A stretch of DNA of 64,000 bases from Takakia lepidozioides (GCA_030704615.1 CM060733.1:14384001-14448000), one strand, 5' to 3'; numbered from the stretch's first letter, positions 1 to 13,410 are shown. The notes: generated from the sequence alone by a model not told the origin. Translations and numbers: made by a program.

Positions 1-220
1 GGTCTTCGCTCTCAGAGTAAGTTCTCTTAGGATATCATTGCTTGCAGCATTTGTTTTCCTAAAATGATTCAGGGGTTAGCAGGTACCCTACAGTGCTAAG
101 CCATGCATGATGAAGGTTGATCAAGTGAGTTCTTTCCACACTGATTTTCTCAGGACATCCTAAATGTGTTAATCTAACTCAGATGCCACCCGTCAGATTA
201 TACAAATTGTTGTTTTGTAG

Positions 221-3200
221 CACCAGTTCACATGTTAAGGAACAAGGGTGCTGCTTTGAAGGCTCTTCGGTCTCAAGTTGCATCACACATTATGAAAGAG
301 GACCCTGCAGTGATAGCCGACCACCCTCAAGAAAGGCCAGTTGGTATAAAACTTCAGGACGCAGGCTGTGAGAAAACAGTTTGGCTTTTCTATAAATATG
401 CTGTTGTTACACCCTTCTGGTGCATTGGGCTGTAGAACTTTATGAAGCCAGTGAGGCAACCGAAATGGTTACTGTGGAGGAGAAGCAGCCACTCCGAAGA
501 CGGAAGCCAAAAGCTCAGCAAGCTGTAGAAGTTAAGACTGACAACTTTTCAGGTCCCCCAACAAAGGGAGGTAAGACTGCTTGTCACCATAGGAGTCATC
601 ATCTGAGCAATTACTTGGTGCTGAATGACTTTTTGTTAAACCTCCTTGCAGTTGAGTCTACTGTTAATTATATTGGATGTCAAGGTCGTTCATGGAGGAT
701 TTGTTTTACAGACATCCTACAATGTGGTCACCGTTGTATTGCCACACTTACGAGCCCTTCTTTGTGAAAGGTTTATCACTAGCTCACATGCTTGCCAGGG
801 TAAAAGCTTCCCTCGTAGGAGCTGGCAGACACCTCTACTAAAGACCACTATGAAACAGAAGGACTGACTGCTATCACGCAACCAGTTGATCGAGTTCAGG
901 TTGGAGGGATATCTACTAGGAGAAGAATAAATTTGGACAACTTGGAGGACACGGCCGCAGTTGTGAGGCAGAGAAGAACAACAAAGCAGAAAAAGCTATT
1001 AGAGAGGAAGGAAGAATCAATGGTAAGCTGCCCGCCCAATGTAAATGACACTGTTCACAGTTTTTCTGGTTTGGGAGGAAGGTGCCCATGCGACCACAGA
1101 AACCGAATATCCCAGGAATTGCCCACAATGCAGGCATGGACATGTCACCTATGGGCTAAATATGGGCACCAACTCTTGGCCCGTGTGCTCACCCAGGCAG
1201 GTGAGCAATTTGTTTTGGTCCATGTTCTTTTTTCAAATGTCTCCTGATTTTGCTTTGACTTGCCACTCGGTCAACAGGAGGTTTGTCTTGTGCTCAATGC
1301 AAGATCTCAATCTTGGGTAGGTGATAGTGAGTTCTTAGTTTCGATTGCATTATTTTGACAGTTTTCAAATTGAGAAAAGAAATTTGTTTGCTGACTATCA
1401 AAAGTATCCTCTCTGATGAAGTGAACTCAAGATTGGGACATCATGCCTTATTAGTAGACATGCATAGAATTGTGGCAAGGGCATTGTCATGACATGTGGA
1501 TTGTGAGGATTGAGGACTGCAGATTACATTTATGACCAGCAAGTGCTTATTTTTTCCCGGCAGCTTTCCCTAGTATCACACAACGCTAGAGGCACAGAAA
1601 CGTGAGAAAATGAATCCGATCATCCAACAATCAATAATCAAGCAGGTCATCTGGGGCAGTACTAAACCTGACCTAAAGGTCACAAAATGATAAACTGAAA
1701 GTAACAAGCATATAAAAACATGTGTCCCTCAATGTAGTAAGTTGTGACGTGTAGTAATACTATGTGCCCTACTGGTCATGACAAAGCAGGGAAGTACCAT
1801 ATGGAGTTTGGTGACTATGCTGCAGCTGATGAGATGTACCAGCAGGCCATGTGTGTTCTAGGAGTACGCCTAGAGAGCAGCCCTACCACTTTATGGTGTG
1901 ATGAGCAGCCTCGCCATCCTGCATGCACACCTGAGGAGACAATAAGAGACCAATACCCCATTGAGGAGGCAGCACTGTTGTACCATATGAGCCGGCTACA
2001 CATGCACAGAAAGAGACATATCAGGTATGTTATGCGCTGATGCCTTCACTATCACCAACTCTTCCATTGTCTTGGTGTACAGACCTTGACCCTTTGATTG
2101 AGGTAAAAGCTTTCCAAAGATCATTGTAATTAATGTATATGGATATTGAGGTTTGATTTACATTGTTGCTAGGTCTAAAGAAATTGCAGTTAATGCAGTT
2201 GAATGCAATTTTCTGACAATGTAAGAGTCTGAGGTTTCTTTTTGGAGTTGTCTATCTACACTGCGGGCCGAGTCTTCCCATCAAGAAGGTTAGAGCCCAC
2301 CTCCAACAGGGGGACAGGCTCTTATTTACGCTGGCTTCAACCAGAGTCTTCTCTCTCGAAAGATGAAGGTTACAATAGAAGTGCACCAAGGATATGGGGG
2401 TCCTGTAGATAGAGTTTGTTTCAATTTCCAACGTTTCTCAACCCTTCAGCCTTTTCCGGTCTGGATCATTTTGTTCCAGGACACTTTGGGGACAAGTCTG
2501 TATGAACTTTTATTTCCTGCAGAACAAATGACAGCAATGTTGGAGCGGTCCTGCCATTGGCATGGCTCTATCATGCCTTCTCTCTGAGCACTCAGTTGCC
2601 ACCACTGCTTAGCAAGGTACAAAGTACAGTCTGAGACACTTGTTATTTGGATTCCAGCTCATGTCGACTACTTTGCCTCCTTGTGCTTGAATGTCTACCA
2701 TAGAGCAGCATCGAATTCACAATTCAACAGGAGCATTATCTTGTATGCAGTTCAACTTACTCAGTTATTTCCACGTAATGCAGGTGGCAAGATTGTTGTC
2801 AATTTTGCATGTGTCTCCATCTGGTTGTCCAAGCCTGCATCCCAGAGACAAAGAATCTGGTTCAAATGAGCAGGCTGCATTTTTCCATCAGGTGTCATTG
2901 GGTGCAGGAATCCGGCAGCAGCATCTTTCAATTCTGGATTCAAAGATGGCCGCACTTCTTTCTGAGACTGATCAGGTAGCTGTTTGGATGTATTTATAAT
3001 TCAATTCCCTATTGAAAGGACAGCTAAAGATGCTCTTAAACACTGCAAATTGGAAATTGGGGATAGTTGGTCCTAGGAACGCCTGGAAAGACGGACCAGA
3101 CCTTTGGTGTTTAATTAAAAAAGCTTATGGTATGTAGTATGTATGTTTATGTGGTGTGAAAACATATTGCAGTTCTCTTTCACGATCGATTTGCAATACG

Positions 3201-6200
3201 CATTTTAGATCAAGGAACTCTAAATATTAGTCAGTCTTTGAGGTGCTCTAAGCGAGCAGCTCAAAGCTTTCATGCCTGACTTGTCCCAAATCCATCAGGA
3301 GGTGCAACAATCTCTTCACTCTTGTTTCAACCTTTCTGGTTTCCTACTGCAAGTATGATCTAGAATAGCTGATCAAGAGTTCATCCACTCTTTGGCAATT
3401 TTTCTCTTGATGATGGTGCAGGGGCCAGATTCTTCAATAATCCAAGCCTGCATCAAAGACATGCAACAAGCTCTCTGTGTGTTGCCCCAAGATAATAACT
3501 TGGTGGGGAATCACATCCGGGTCTCAATGAAGGGGATACCCTGTTCAACTGTTTGCTGCATAAGCCTTGTAGACAGAGAGCATGCCTGTCTGTTGGAAAG
3601 GACAGCCCTGGCTGATGCAGTTGATGGTGATGTCGCCTCAGCCTGGCTCCTGATCACGAGATTGGAGGACAACTCACGACCCATGACATTGCTATTGCCG
3701 ATGGCCCCACTTGTTGATTTTGAGGGTAGAAATTTTGAATTACATGCTTGTTTTGTGTTGTCTCTTTCAGTTGGTATACACTGGATTCCTGATGAGTTAC
3801 AGGAGTTCCTCTTTTCTCTCATTTCAGTGGAAGCTTTATTACTGAGTTGAAACTAAGCCTTTAAAGGTACAATAAGAATCATGTGCTTGGATCTTGCCAC
3901 AAACCCTTACAAAGATTACTCTTCACCTTCTGCAGACACTTGGGAGCATGGTGCTAGATGCAGTCAAGAGGGGAGCCCTTCTTGCCCATACAGCCTCAAT
4001 GACCATGAGGACCAGAAGTCTGGTGTCAAACTGGTTGCAGAAGTGGATAGCCCGAATCCCACATTAAATGGGACATGTCTGCAGACAGTTGTTTCCGAGT
4101 TTGGAGCAATCATGGAAGAAAGTCGCCAGTCAACTTCAAGAGATTTGCACATCACTACGAATGAGGAGAAGAGTCAATGGTGGCGGTGGCGAATGCAACT
4201 GGATGCCCGCCTTGCCTCTCTGCTCAGGTTTGGCCCTAAAGTGATCAGGATGCAAGAAAGTGAGATACAAGGGTTGGTACCATAGGGAAGGAATGTCCTC
4301 ACACAAAGCCTGGTGGCTATAGACAGTTGTGAGTGAACCGATAAAATGGGGCAGGTCATGCATGGGAGAAAGGAAACAGAGACCACAAATAGGTGGATGT
4401 AGATGTCAATATACAGTTAGGAACATGAAGAAAAGGGGGGGAAGGGGACAGAAGCATGGGTCAGGCAGTCTATTCTTGCAAGACTTTTCTCATCTGATCT
4501 GTCTCTGTTGTCTGCTTACTAAATACACCATTCCTTGGCTGTTGTCATCCCCAAAGGACAATGGAGGAGTCCTGGCTGGGGCCCTGGAAATGCATACTGC
4601 TAGGCGAGCCTACCTCCACAACTGTCATGGAAGCTTTTCAACACAATGCTAAGGAGCTTTGCAATATGCTTAGACAAGAGGATGTGGTCGGCACGACTAT
4701 TGACGAAAATCTCTTGCGTTTGCTGTTGCAAGGGGTGGGAACCCTCAGTACTGATGAGCTTGAGGCAGGCATTTCTCGGATGCTGGGGTTCACAGAGACT
4801 CTCTCTACTGCACAGTGGCCCCTATTTCATGGATTCCGTGCTCATTCTACTGCTGAGTGTCATTGTACAGACAAGAATCCCGCGAAAGGAGACAAAGTAG
4901 CACGTCAGCAGTTGATCTCTGAGGCTGCCAAAGCGTTTACTGTGGCATACAAAGCATCTGCCAGGGCAGACAGAAGCGACAGTCGGGTAGGTGTGAAGGA
5001 TATCAGAAGAGGGAGGAAGCAAACCCGCTTCACTGTTTCCAAAGAGGCAACTTTGGAGACAGCATCTACGAAGAGTGGCGAAACTGAAAGTGTGGACACT
5101 GTTACTGTTGAGAGGCAAGCTGTCATGCTCATTCTGGATGCAAACCTGCAGGTGTGTGGACACCCATCATTTCTTGAAATGGGCAAACCCCTATTCCACT
5201 GTTTCTAGATTTGTCTTTTGGATGGACTCTTGATTATTCTGTTACAAATTGGCTTTATAACATTGACCCTCCAGGAGTATTTAGCTTAATAAGACTCATG
5301 GACATGCTTATGCTATGCATAAGCACTTGTGTGTGATCACAAAGGTGTAACAACATGATGTGTATACATCTTGTCATCTGTGGAAATTCACAATATCAAG
5401 AGCACATGTTTCCTTCATGTTTGCAGACTTTACCATGGGAGAGTCTTCCAGTCCTGCGCAGGTATGAGATGTACCGTATGCCATCAGTGGGTAGCATCCA
5501 TGCCCTCGCCATCCACCAACAGTATGCTGCCTCTTCTAGCAATCTGGAATCGCAGTCACAGCTCTCTTCTTTGGGTGATAGCCAACACCCATCGCAGCAA
5601 GAAGGCTCTATTGCCCAATTTGGCACCCAGCAAGGTTTGGTGATGCCCAGAGAAGTTGCTGAGATGGCATGTGTGGATCCTCACAACACATTCTACTTAT
5701 TGAATCCAAGTGGGGATCTTGGAACGACCCAGGAGGCCTTCGAGGATTGGTTTAAGCAGCAGCAGGGATGGGAGGTATTTCACTTGACAGTGCATGCCAT
5801 GTTTCAAGGGATACAGTCCATGACGTGCACCTGTCTGGTTATTGTTTCTTGTAGCTAGCTTTCAAGTGGCAGTGCTGTCATACTGTGGGTGGTTCCAGAT
5901 TCAGATCAACATGGACCTGGCCAGAAGTGGATGTTGAGAAAATAACCACTTTTCTAATTGCAAATGCTGTCCAAAGTATGAGCTATGCTGTGTAAGTCAG
6001 ATCAGCTCATAAGTCTCATGAGTTTGTATGCTCTGTAAACATCCGGTGCAGGGGAAAACTGGTGAAGTCCCAACAGTCGAGGAGTACGTAAAAGGTCTCC
6101 AGAATCATGACCTCTTTCTCTATCTTGGGCATGGCAGTGGTAATGTACCTCCTTTATCTTCCAATTCCACCTTTTCCTGCAGTACGTCATAAGTTGAGGG

Positions 6201-7091
6201 AGGAGATAAGGGCAACTCAACAATGTAGCCAGTGCTTAGCAGGCAGACAAGGAGACAGAGTAGTGTACATGAACTTGAACAGACCTGTCCCTTGTAGACT
6301 GGTTGAAACAAAGACCTGTAATGAGGGTACTTGGGCCCCATTCAGTATGCATGGTGCCTGTCAACAATCTGATGCAGGCCCCTGGTAGGATCAAGCGTCT
6401 GTAACTATGTATTACAATTATGTTTCCTCAGGCAACTGAAAACCACATTGGGGAACTGCTTAAGTCGTCTATGTGCATGGTCACAACTGAAAGCCTAATA
6501 GTTTTGTGAGTTTTGAAAACAGGGGATCAATATCTGTCCGAGAAGTACATTCGTCGATTGGACCGGTGTGCAGCTGCATTGCTGATGGGCTGTAGCAGTG
6601 GCCGCCTCTCTCCAAGGGGTGACTATGAACCTGTTGGAGTTCCTCTCTCCTATCTGATGGCTGGCTGCCCTGGTGCCGTTGCCAATCTGTGGGATGTCAC
6701 TGATGGTGACATTGATAGGTTCAGCAGGTTACTTCTGCACAAGTGGCTGGACTCCACCAATCTGAACCAAGCAGTTCTTGGGAATGAACATACACTGCCG
6801 TTGACATCTGCTGATCCTGAAGAGGAAATGGAGATGTCAAGGAAAGAGTATAGGGAGGCTGCAGGATCTCGTCATGGAAGGAAAAATGAAAATTACGAGA
6901 GGAAGGTCAAGAATGAGAGCAGGCGAGCAGAAGGTCATCTCTCCAAAATGGGAGGGGTTGTGCAAAGCATGGGCTCTTCCATTGGGGAAGCAAGGGATGC
7001 TTGCCGGTTGCCTCACTTGATTGGTGCTTCACCTGTGTATTATGGTGTGCCCACAAGCATCACAAGGAAGGGGGGGATTCAGGGGATTTAA
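221..7091 (+). CDS. ESP1: Separase (caspase-like cohesin protease), C-terminal part
   Basis: Separase cleaves the cohesin kleisin subunit at anaphase. I joined 14 exons whose phases all agree: 221-343, 436-570, 844-1022, 1078-1200, 1278-1320, 1790-2024, 2523-2616, 2784-2975, 3422-3725, 3936-4227, 4557-5151, 5427-5774, 6052-6139 and 6523-7091, about 1105 residues ending at a stop. Family landmarks: ESWLGPWKCILLGE (exon from 4557), LPWESLPVLRRYEMYRMPSV (5427), NTFYLLNPSGDLG (about 5688), the catalytic His in LFLYLGHGSG (about 6115) and the catalytic Cys in LLMGCSSG (about 6580), then VPLSYLMAGCPGAVANLWDV. The end, LIGASPVYYGVPTSI, matches plant separase C-termini. Plant separases exceed 2000 residues, so the N-terminal half lies before position 1. 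Exons 1078-1200 and 1278-1320 rest on splice sites and phase, not on homology. Confidence 0.92.
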
Positions 7092-8580
7092 CACCAAACT
7101 ACTGCTGTCATTCATTATGCCAAGCAGGTCCAGAGAACTGACCAACACAAGCAAACCAGTAAGTAGACATGTCTAATTATTTGATTTGGACTAGGGATAA
7201 ATTAAAGCACTTGAGGAGGCACAGAACTTAGCTCTCTTAAGTTGTCTTTTGGAGGTTAGTAAGACGGCAATTTGTACAGCTGATTGGAAAGTTCAAACTT
7301 CAAAGGATTTTTGGGCAAAACAGGAAAAAAATAAAAGTGCTGTTCATGAGCTCTGTTGCAATTCAACATCCTTATTGACCCAAATTGGTGGTTCTTTACA
7401 CATCTTTCAGAGAATTTTGCAAACGGCGGTTCTCTGTTAGTTTCCTTCCTCTTGGCTGCTACATTGTGGAGATATACTTATGTTTCCAAAACCACTGCAG
7501 GCTCCATTTGCAGTCGAATTCAATATCCACTTTTGATTTTTTTTAACTTCGGCCATCTAGAATGTGCACTTCTCCCTGATTTAGTAATGGAACATGAGGG
7601 ATTCTGTTTCATAACAGTGTTTATTGAATAGAAAGTAACCCACATCAGGCCTTCTGAAAACCTTTACAGTGTGACCACAAGGCCTTGTTTACTCTAAAAT
7701 TTACCCTTGATATTGGACATTCAGTTGTGGTGAGTCTAGTCTCTAGTCTGGTGCAACCAAATGATCTGCAGACTGCCTAGAGTAAGCTGTGGCTGTGGAG
7801 ATGACACCTACTTTAAACAGCATAAGAAGATTTGATGGGGAGGAACACTGTTTCACTAGGAACAGAAATTGAAGGCCATCTCCAGAGAATGACTGAAGTT
7901 GTGTGGAGTTGCCAAGCAGGATATTTCATATTGTGTTGCAGTGTGTACATTAGAATTGCTGTCTTCTCCCAGATCACTCAAGGAATGTGCACGAGACTCA
8001 GTGAACCCCATTGAAACAAAACAGCCTGGACCTCACCCAAGTCACCATAGCCCAAGATGAACTTGGTGCCAATCTCTCAAGCTCCCCCTCGTGACTAAAT
8101 TGAACGGTGATCACTGAAACCTGTTAAAGTGTTACACAGTCCTGTTCCTTCCGTTGGTATACTGATCAAATTTCAACCTAATTTAGAGTGGAAGTTTGAA
8201 TCCAACACATAAGAGTTACACCTCTTTCAGTATCTGTGTGAGAAACTAGCTGATAACAGTATGTCAAATTCAGAAGGTCAAAGGAAGGCCTTCCTTCTGA
8301 AATCAGACAGTTCCTCCATTTTGGTTGCTTTGATTTCTCTGCCTGCTGGTTCTACAGGGATGCAGCACTAGTGTCATTCGCTAGTTGATTTGAAGCTAAA
8401 CAGTCTTCTGGTTTAAGCCCAGCTTGATGTTCTCGAAAGTCACTCACCAAACCCTGGACTTCCATGTCATCCATGAATATAATTCCTTTTTCATTTATGG
8501 CCAGATTTACATGCCTTAGAGGTCCCCCCTTCTACTCCTGCAGGTGAAAAACCAACTTCACAAATGATGTCACTGTACAG
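7092..8580. other. Separase 3' flank / intergenic
   Basis: No supported gene. Only short open frames without codon-like character are present. It contains the separase 3' untranslated region and, at its right end, the 3' flank of the minus-strand gene that stops at 8581. Confidence 0.5.
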
Positions 8581-9814
8581 CTATAAATACATGGCACCTG
8601 CTACTCCGACAACAGGGCCAACCAATGGAGTGGGCACTTGCGAATTGACAAGGGCTCCAATGGGAGCTCCAAGCAATGGGATCCGACTGATCGCCCTCTT
8701 GGTCATATGAACCACCAAATTTCCCCCAAGCATGAAAAGACCGAGTCGTCTGTCAAGTGCAACATATTTCAAGGTTACCCGCGCAAACCTCTCAAACTGC
8801 TTGGCTCCAAGCACTTGATGGTCAAGAGAGAGAGTTGGGTCACCTTTCACTGCAGCATGGATATCATCTTCTGTGACTGTTCGCAACATAAGTTTTCCAG
8901 CTTTTTGGGTCCAAGTCCTCAGTAATTCTCTGCAGATAAACGACCACAATTACAATGTGTCAGACTCTGGAATCTGGCAGTAAGAGGTGGACTTGACTGT
9001 GTTGGTCAAGAAAGACTTTTGCCAGAGCCATTTAACATGAGAGAGTGGACAGCCCCAACTTCGGCAGGGCTATGAGTATATGACTGTAAAACCGACTGAA
9101 GACTTCACAAGGAAATGTACTGAAGCTATGACAGCTGGGACCTTTCGTAGGCCACGTCTGAGAAGGAAAATACTCTTGATTCGGTTTCCAAGTGCATTTG
9201 ATCCGGAACATACTTATTACAGAGAAAGATCACACCAAGTGTGCTTAGAACAGTATGCATTGGAACTCAGGCACAGAACCACTTTCTAACACGGAGGATA
9301 AGGAGGAGTATCACAGCCAGGCCAACGCGCATCCCTCACAATTCCATCTCCGTTTAATTGATACAAAAACAGGGATAGAATCATAAACTCAGCTGCCAAA
9401 AGTGCATTCACTCGGCACCGCATTCGTAGCGGAGAAATGCCCGACAAGGAGAGAAAGGGTACTAGTCTTACCCTGCTTGCCGAAACTTGTGTACAGCAGA
9501 GGGATAGAGAGAGATCTTGAGGGGACAACTTCAACTCAAGAGACACATACCTGGAGGAAGTGTTGCAGGGCTGGCAACAGCAGCGAGCGGGGGAGAGCCG
9601 ATGAAGGCGGCGGTAGCTGAAATCTGACAAAGGCAGCGTGCACAGCACTCTTGAAGCGCAGCGACTCATCAAACAATCGATCCACACTCTGCGCAATGCC
9701 GTTCATGGACGGCGTCCCTGTTCCGTGCCATTCCAAGTCTTCGGGAGGTGGATCCCTGTTGGGCTTGGTGGGCGACCCAGAACGGGGCTGCCCTGTGGCC
9801 ATCTCTGCCTGCAT
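8581..9814 (-). CDS. Unrecognised two-or-more-exon protein with hydrophobic C-terminus
   Basis: Two coding-like segments on the minus strand. The first, 9551-9814, starts at an ATG (MQAEMATGQPRSGS) and ends at a good donor after HFLQ. It is rich in Pro/Ser/Arg and then becomes helical (SVDRLFDESLRFKSAVHAAF). The second, 8581-8929, follows a clean acceptor (ctgcag) and reads RELLRTWTQKAGKLML through DRRLGLFMLGGNLVVHM to a Gly/Val/Pro-rich hydrophobic end (PLVGPVVGVAGAMYL, stop), compatible with one or two membrane segments. The phases of the two segments do not join directly (0 versus 2), so at least one exon between 8930 and 9550 is missing from my model, or one boundary is wrong. I do not recognise the family. 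Part of the first exon is duplicated near 17.4 kb. Confidence 0.5.
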
Positions 9815-10147
9815 GTGCTTTACTCACATTACTTCATTCACTCACAGAGCTGGTATGGTTTGAGGAAAGCACACCAAAACACCTCATAATGGGGCCACTT
9901 GACTTCTAGAACCAAGACCAAGAAACATCCAGACCAATTTGAAGCCTGATATTGGACCAAGACCAAGAAAAAGCAATTGAGATTTATAGATGGGGAGCTT
10001 AGCTCTTCATTTCATTTCTTGTGAGCTCTAGCACCATAGGAGTGAAGACATAAGATCTTGGGTGCACTAAGTAGTATAGAGTGATCTGGATATATCAATC
10101 CGAAGACAGAAAAAACGAAAGAAGCTTTGCGACGTCCGCAGGGATAC
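9815..10147. other. 5' flank of the unrecognised gene
   Basis: No gene seen. It contains the upstream region of the minus-strand gene starting at 9814. A stretch around 9865-9890 (aaagcacaccaaaaca) reappears near 17526, as part of a wider duplication. Confidence 0.4.
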
Positions 10148-11262
10148 CAGTGCAGGATCCAGATCCCGCAGCTATTTGATATCCGACTATTATTTATATC
10201 CGGCGAATACATAATATAGAGGATCCGGATAGGATTCTACCCGCCGGATATGAATAGGATTAATAACCGGATTGTATCCAGATATGTAGCCAAAATACCG
10301 GATCTCAACCAGATATAAGAAGGGTTAAGAAATATATATATATATCTATATATTCATTAAAAATATTAATATTAATATTTTGTTTTCAGTGGAATTATTT
10401 AAGCCTCTCATTTTTTAATAATAGGGTCATGAATACACGGGCGGGCCCCGCCTGTACGGCCCTTGGGGTGAGCTCATAAGCCCACCGCCCATTCATCGGG
10501 TCGGCCAGCCAGATTCTGAAATTTTTCTAAGTCCTTGTTCATCTACCGTGGCGGACCTTCTAGCGGACCGGGCAGACCCTCCAACACTCTAACCTTCTAG
10601 AAGAAGGACCCTCCTCCATCATACCGGCACCCCTCCAGGGGACCGGGGAGACCCCCCCCCCCTCCGGCAGACCGGCAGACCTTTTGTCTAAATATATACG
10701 TTACTGCCGCCAGGATTTGGACACCACACCTTGTGTTTATTATTCATTGCTCTTTACCACCACACTACCCGCCACTTTCTACAAATGTTTGCAATAACTA
10801 ATGCTTTATGTGCATATTGTGGGCCCCAGCAGACTAACTCATGTGTTTTGTTGGCCCCAGCAAGCTGTCAGACCCTGTAGCAAACAGGCCGAGTCCGGGT
10901 AGGGGGGCTCCTACCCTCTGCCACACGCGGGCCCCGCCGTAGCCACACGCGGCGGGCATTCATGACCCTATTATTGTTAAATGAGAAGCATTATTTAATT
11001 TGATTAAATTAAAAAATTAAAAAAAAAACTTATTTTTATAATCATATATCCGGATTACTTTATCACCGCTGGATATTATAATCTAAATATCTGGACTTAT
11101 TTATGTCCGGCCAATTTTAAAAAACTTCTACTATGCATAACCGGTGGATATTAGAAATGCAGATTATTCTAATATCCGGATCCGCAGGATATATCATTCT
11201 CTGATTTGTCAAGTATCCGGATTCGGCGGATATTAAGAGAAACTAAGAACCGCCCAACACTG
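10148..11262. mobile_element. Decayed hAT-like element with ATCCGG subterminal motifs
   Basis: The right end, 11248-11262, reads AACCGCCCAACACTG, identical to the right terminus of the large hAT element at 55152-55166. The left end is placed at CAGTG (10148) only because the sequence there is followed by the same motif-rich DNA; just five terminal bases match the right end. Both flanks are studded with ATCCGGAT/CCGGATAT-like motifs (about 10165-10310 and 11045-11230). The right flank GTTTAAAC fits the target-site pattern of the other copies, but the left flank (agggatac) does not match it, so the left boundary is uncertain. No transposase frame is visible. A second inverted-repeat element sits inside. 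Confidence 0.45.
10417..10975. mobile_element. Nested 559-bp element with perfect 18-bp inverted repeats
   Basis: AATAATAGGGTCATGAAT at 10417-10434 is repeated exactly in inverted orientation at 10958-10975. Similarity continues imperfectly outward (ctctcatttt on both sides). The interior is GC-rich and contains a C-rich tract (about 10650) and several cagacc motifs. No coding frame. Dinucleotide TA flanks the GGGTC core on both sides, so a TA target duplication is possible. The superfamily is not assigned. Confidence 0.6.
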
Positions 11263-12952
11263 GTTTAAACCATGGCGATCAGGCATGTCATTGCAAACTT
11301 GTTGCAGTTATTAACGGGCTCTCCACCAACATCATATCTAATGAGCTCTAAACTCGTAATGGAGCACTTTGTGAGCTTAAGACCGAGGGTGAGGACTCTA
11401 TGGATGCACAAGAGGGTGGTTGTTTCATGAAGAAGCAGCTACTAAGAATCTTTTCGGAAAAGAGGTACTATATTAAGCTATATAACTTTTGAGTTCTTAT
11501 GCAACATTGTCGGAGAACCAATCAAACAAATGAAGATGTTACAAAATTCTCCAATGGATGATGATAAAACAGAAGAGGTGAATTTTGATGAATACAAAGA
11601 AGATGAGGGAAAGACAAAAACTACCTATGAAAGAGCTACAATGAAAAAAGTCAAAGAAGACAAATTCAGAATATGGTGGTAGAGACAGTATCAACACATG
11701 AATTTTTGGTAAAAATCATTTTATAGAGCCAAATTGAAGGAGGAATCAAAGTGTGGTTTTCCCTAGTATGGTGTAGTAGACAGAAGGGTAGGGGCAGCAG
11801 ACAGAGGGCCAGATAGGGGTGTCTATCAATATGATGATTCGACCTTTGGGTCCACGTTTACAGTCAGTGCCGCAAGACTCTACATGATCCCTTTATTTGG
11901 AGTTTGTTGCTTCACAGGAGGAGCTCAATACTATATCGTGTCAAAATAAACAAACACAGTGTGAAACTAACTACAATAAATCTAGTTATTTGTATTTAAC
12001 ACTTGGAATTAATTCAAAGTATTAAGTTAGGTGCCAAGTTTAGCTTGACACCTGAACTATCTTATCTTCACGAGCTCGTCAGTCATGCGGCTCATATATC
12101 TCGAATTGAGCCTGCACGACCGAGCTCCCTCGTTGTTTAGCATCCGAGTGTACTTATGGAGGGAGAGTAGGATGTTGTTGGGTGGAGTCCCCATAGCTTG
12201 GGGTGCCCCTGGCCCGACTCTTATTTTAACGAGTGATTGTGTTGTATTTCGTGTTTCTGTGTCATTAGACAATGTGAGTTTATTTTTCATATCACTCGAA
12301 AGAGATGATCTCTTACCTGTGAGTGCAAGGTAGGAGTTGAGGGTTAGCACTTATATGATTACCTGTGTGTAAGTAGTGTTTAGTTTGAAAAGCTTTAAAA
12401 ATAAAAATAAAAAAAACAAAAAAACATATAGGTTTTGATTATCTCTGGTTTCTGAGTATACAGATGGTCATGGGAAGCAGAGCGATGGGAGGAGGGCTCC
12501 TGGTTTTGGTTGGTTGTGACAGTAAGAACTCAAACTCATTTTGAATATATGTATGGTGTGTGAGTAGTGAAGGCCGAATGAGAAGCGGTTGTCGTGCTTA
12601 TGGGTCAGCTTGGCAAGGACGCCGAGAGGATGGCCATGAGAGGATGTAGGTCTACCATGCCACATCACACTGTGAGCCGGTGGATAAACACGGTATTGGC
12701 ATGGGCATAGGCAAGGCAAGACAAGTTTCCGTTTTGGCGTGAGCAGTTGCTTGCAAAGTCTCGTATTGTGTCAGTTCGTATTACAAGAGAAGATGACACG
12801 GCAAAGTAGGAGTGTTGATGGCCACAGGCAGCTACCACAGTTTTTTTTTTCCGACATACCTGATCAGTCTCATAGTTGGATTTGGTGTATGCTAAAATAT
12901 CCATCCGTCGATATTGGGAATAGTGACTAGGTGGTGAGCTGTTAGCTTTGCC
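11263..12952. other. Intergenic, no gene recognised
   Basis: AT-rich, without a credible coding frame. A segment at 12060-12340 has open frames on both strands but no recognisable protein; it could be an old LTR-type sequence. Nothing further is supported. Confidence 0.4.
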
Positions 12953-13125
12953 ATGGTTAAGGACGGGAAGATCAAGTCTAGTCTGGAGCAGATATACCTC
13001 TTCTCGCTGTCCATCAATGAGCACCAAATTGTGGACTTCCTGGGAGCTGCCGAAGTCACTGATAAAAAAAAAAAATTTGTAACATAGATGTATATGCCGA
13101 TGCAGAAGCAAACCAGGCCGTGGCA
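12953..13125 (+). pseudogene. RPS2: Ribosomal protein uS5 (RPS2) pseudogene fragment
   Basis: From 12953 the plus strand reads MVKDGKIKSSLEQIYLFSL followed by INEHQIVDFLG. This matches the central part of cytosolic ribosomal protein S2 (the LEQIYL-SLP-KE-QI-D segment). At about 13088-13120 another frame gives MPMQKQTR, the next conserved block. Between them a run of A residues (13065-13075) and stops replace the expected residues. After 13125 similarity is lost. No introns separate the two blocks, so a decayed processed copy is likely. Confidence 0.6.
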
Positions 13126-13410
13126 ACATTCTAGAGTTGGTCGATTAGTGAAGCGGCTGGCTGCAGCCGCCAAGCACCCTACGTCACATTTTCTTGGTCT
13201 TGGGGAAATAGTTTAAGAGATTCCCACCAACTTGGCAAACTCCCTGGAGGTTGTTCCTGTCGATACATAATAGTATTTTGAAATGGAGAACCAGGTCAAG
13301 CCGAGCCGAGGATCGTTGTGGCATGGATATTATTTCTGCTGCAGCTCAGTTTGCTCTAAGATGGCATTGTAGCTTGCTAGGGTTATGCAAGCTTGTGTAT
13401 GAGAGCATGG

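Noticed and set aside
12665-13129. 154-codon minus-strand open frame
   Set aside because: It is the antisense shadow of the RPS2 pseudogene and contains homopolymer-derived Lys/Phe runs.
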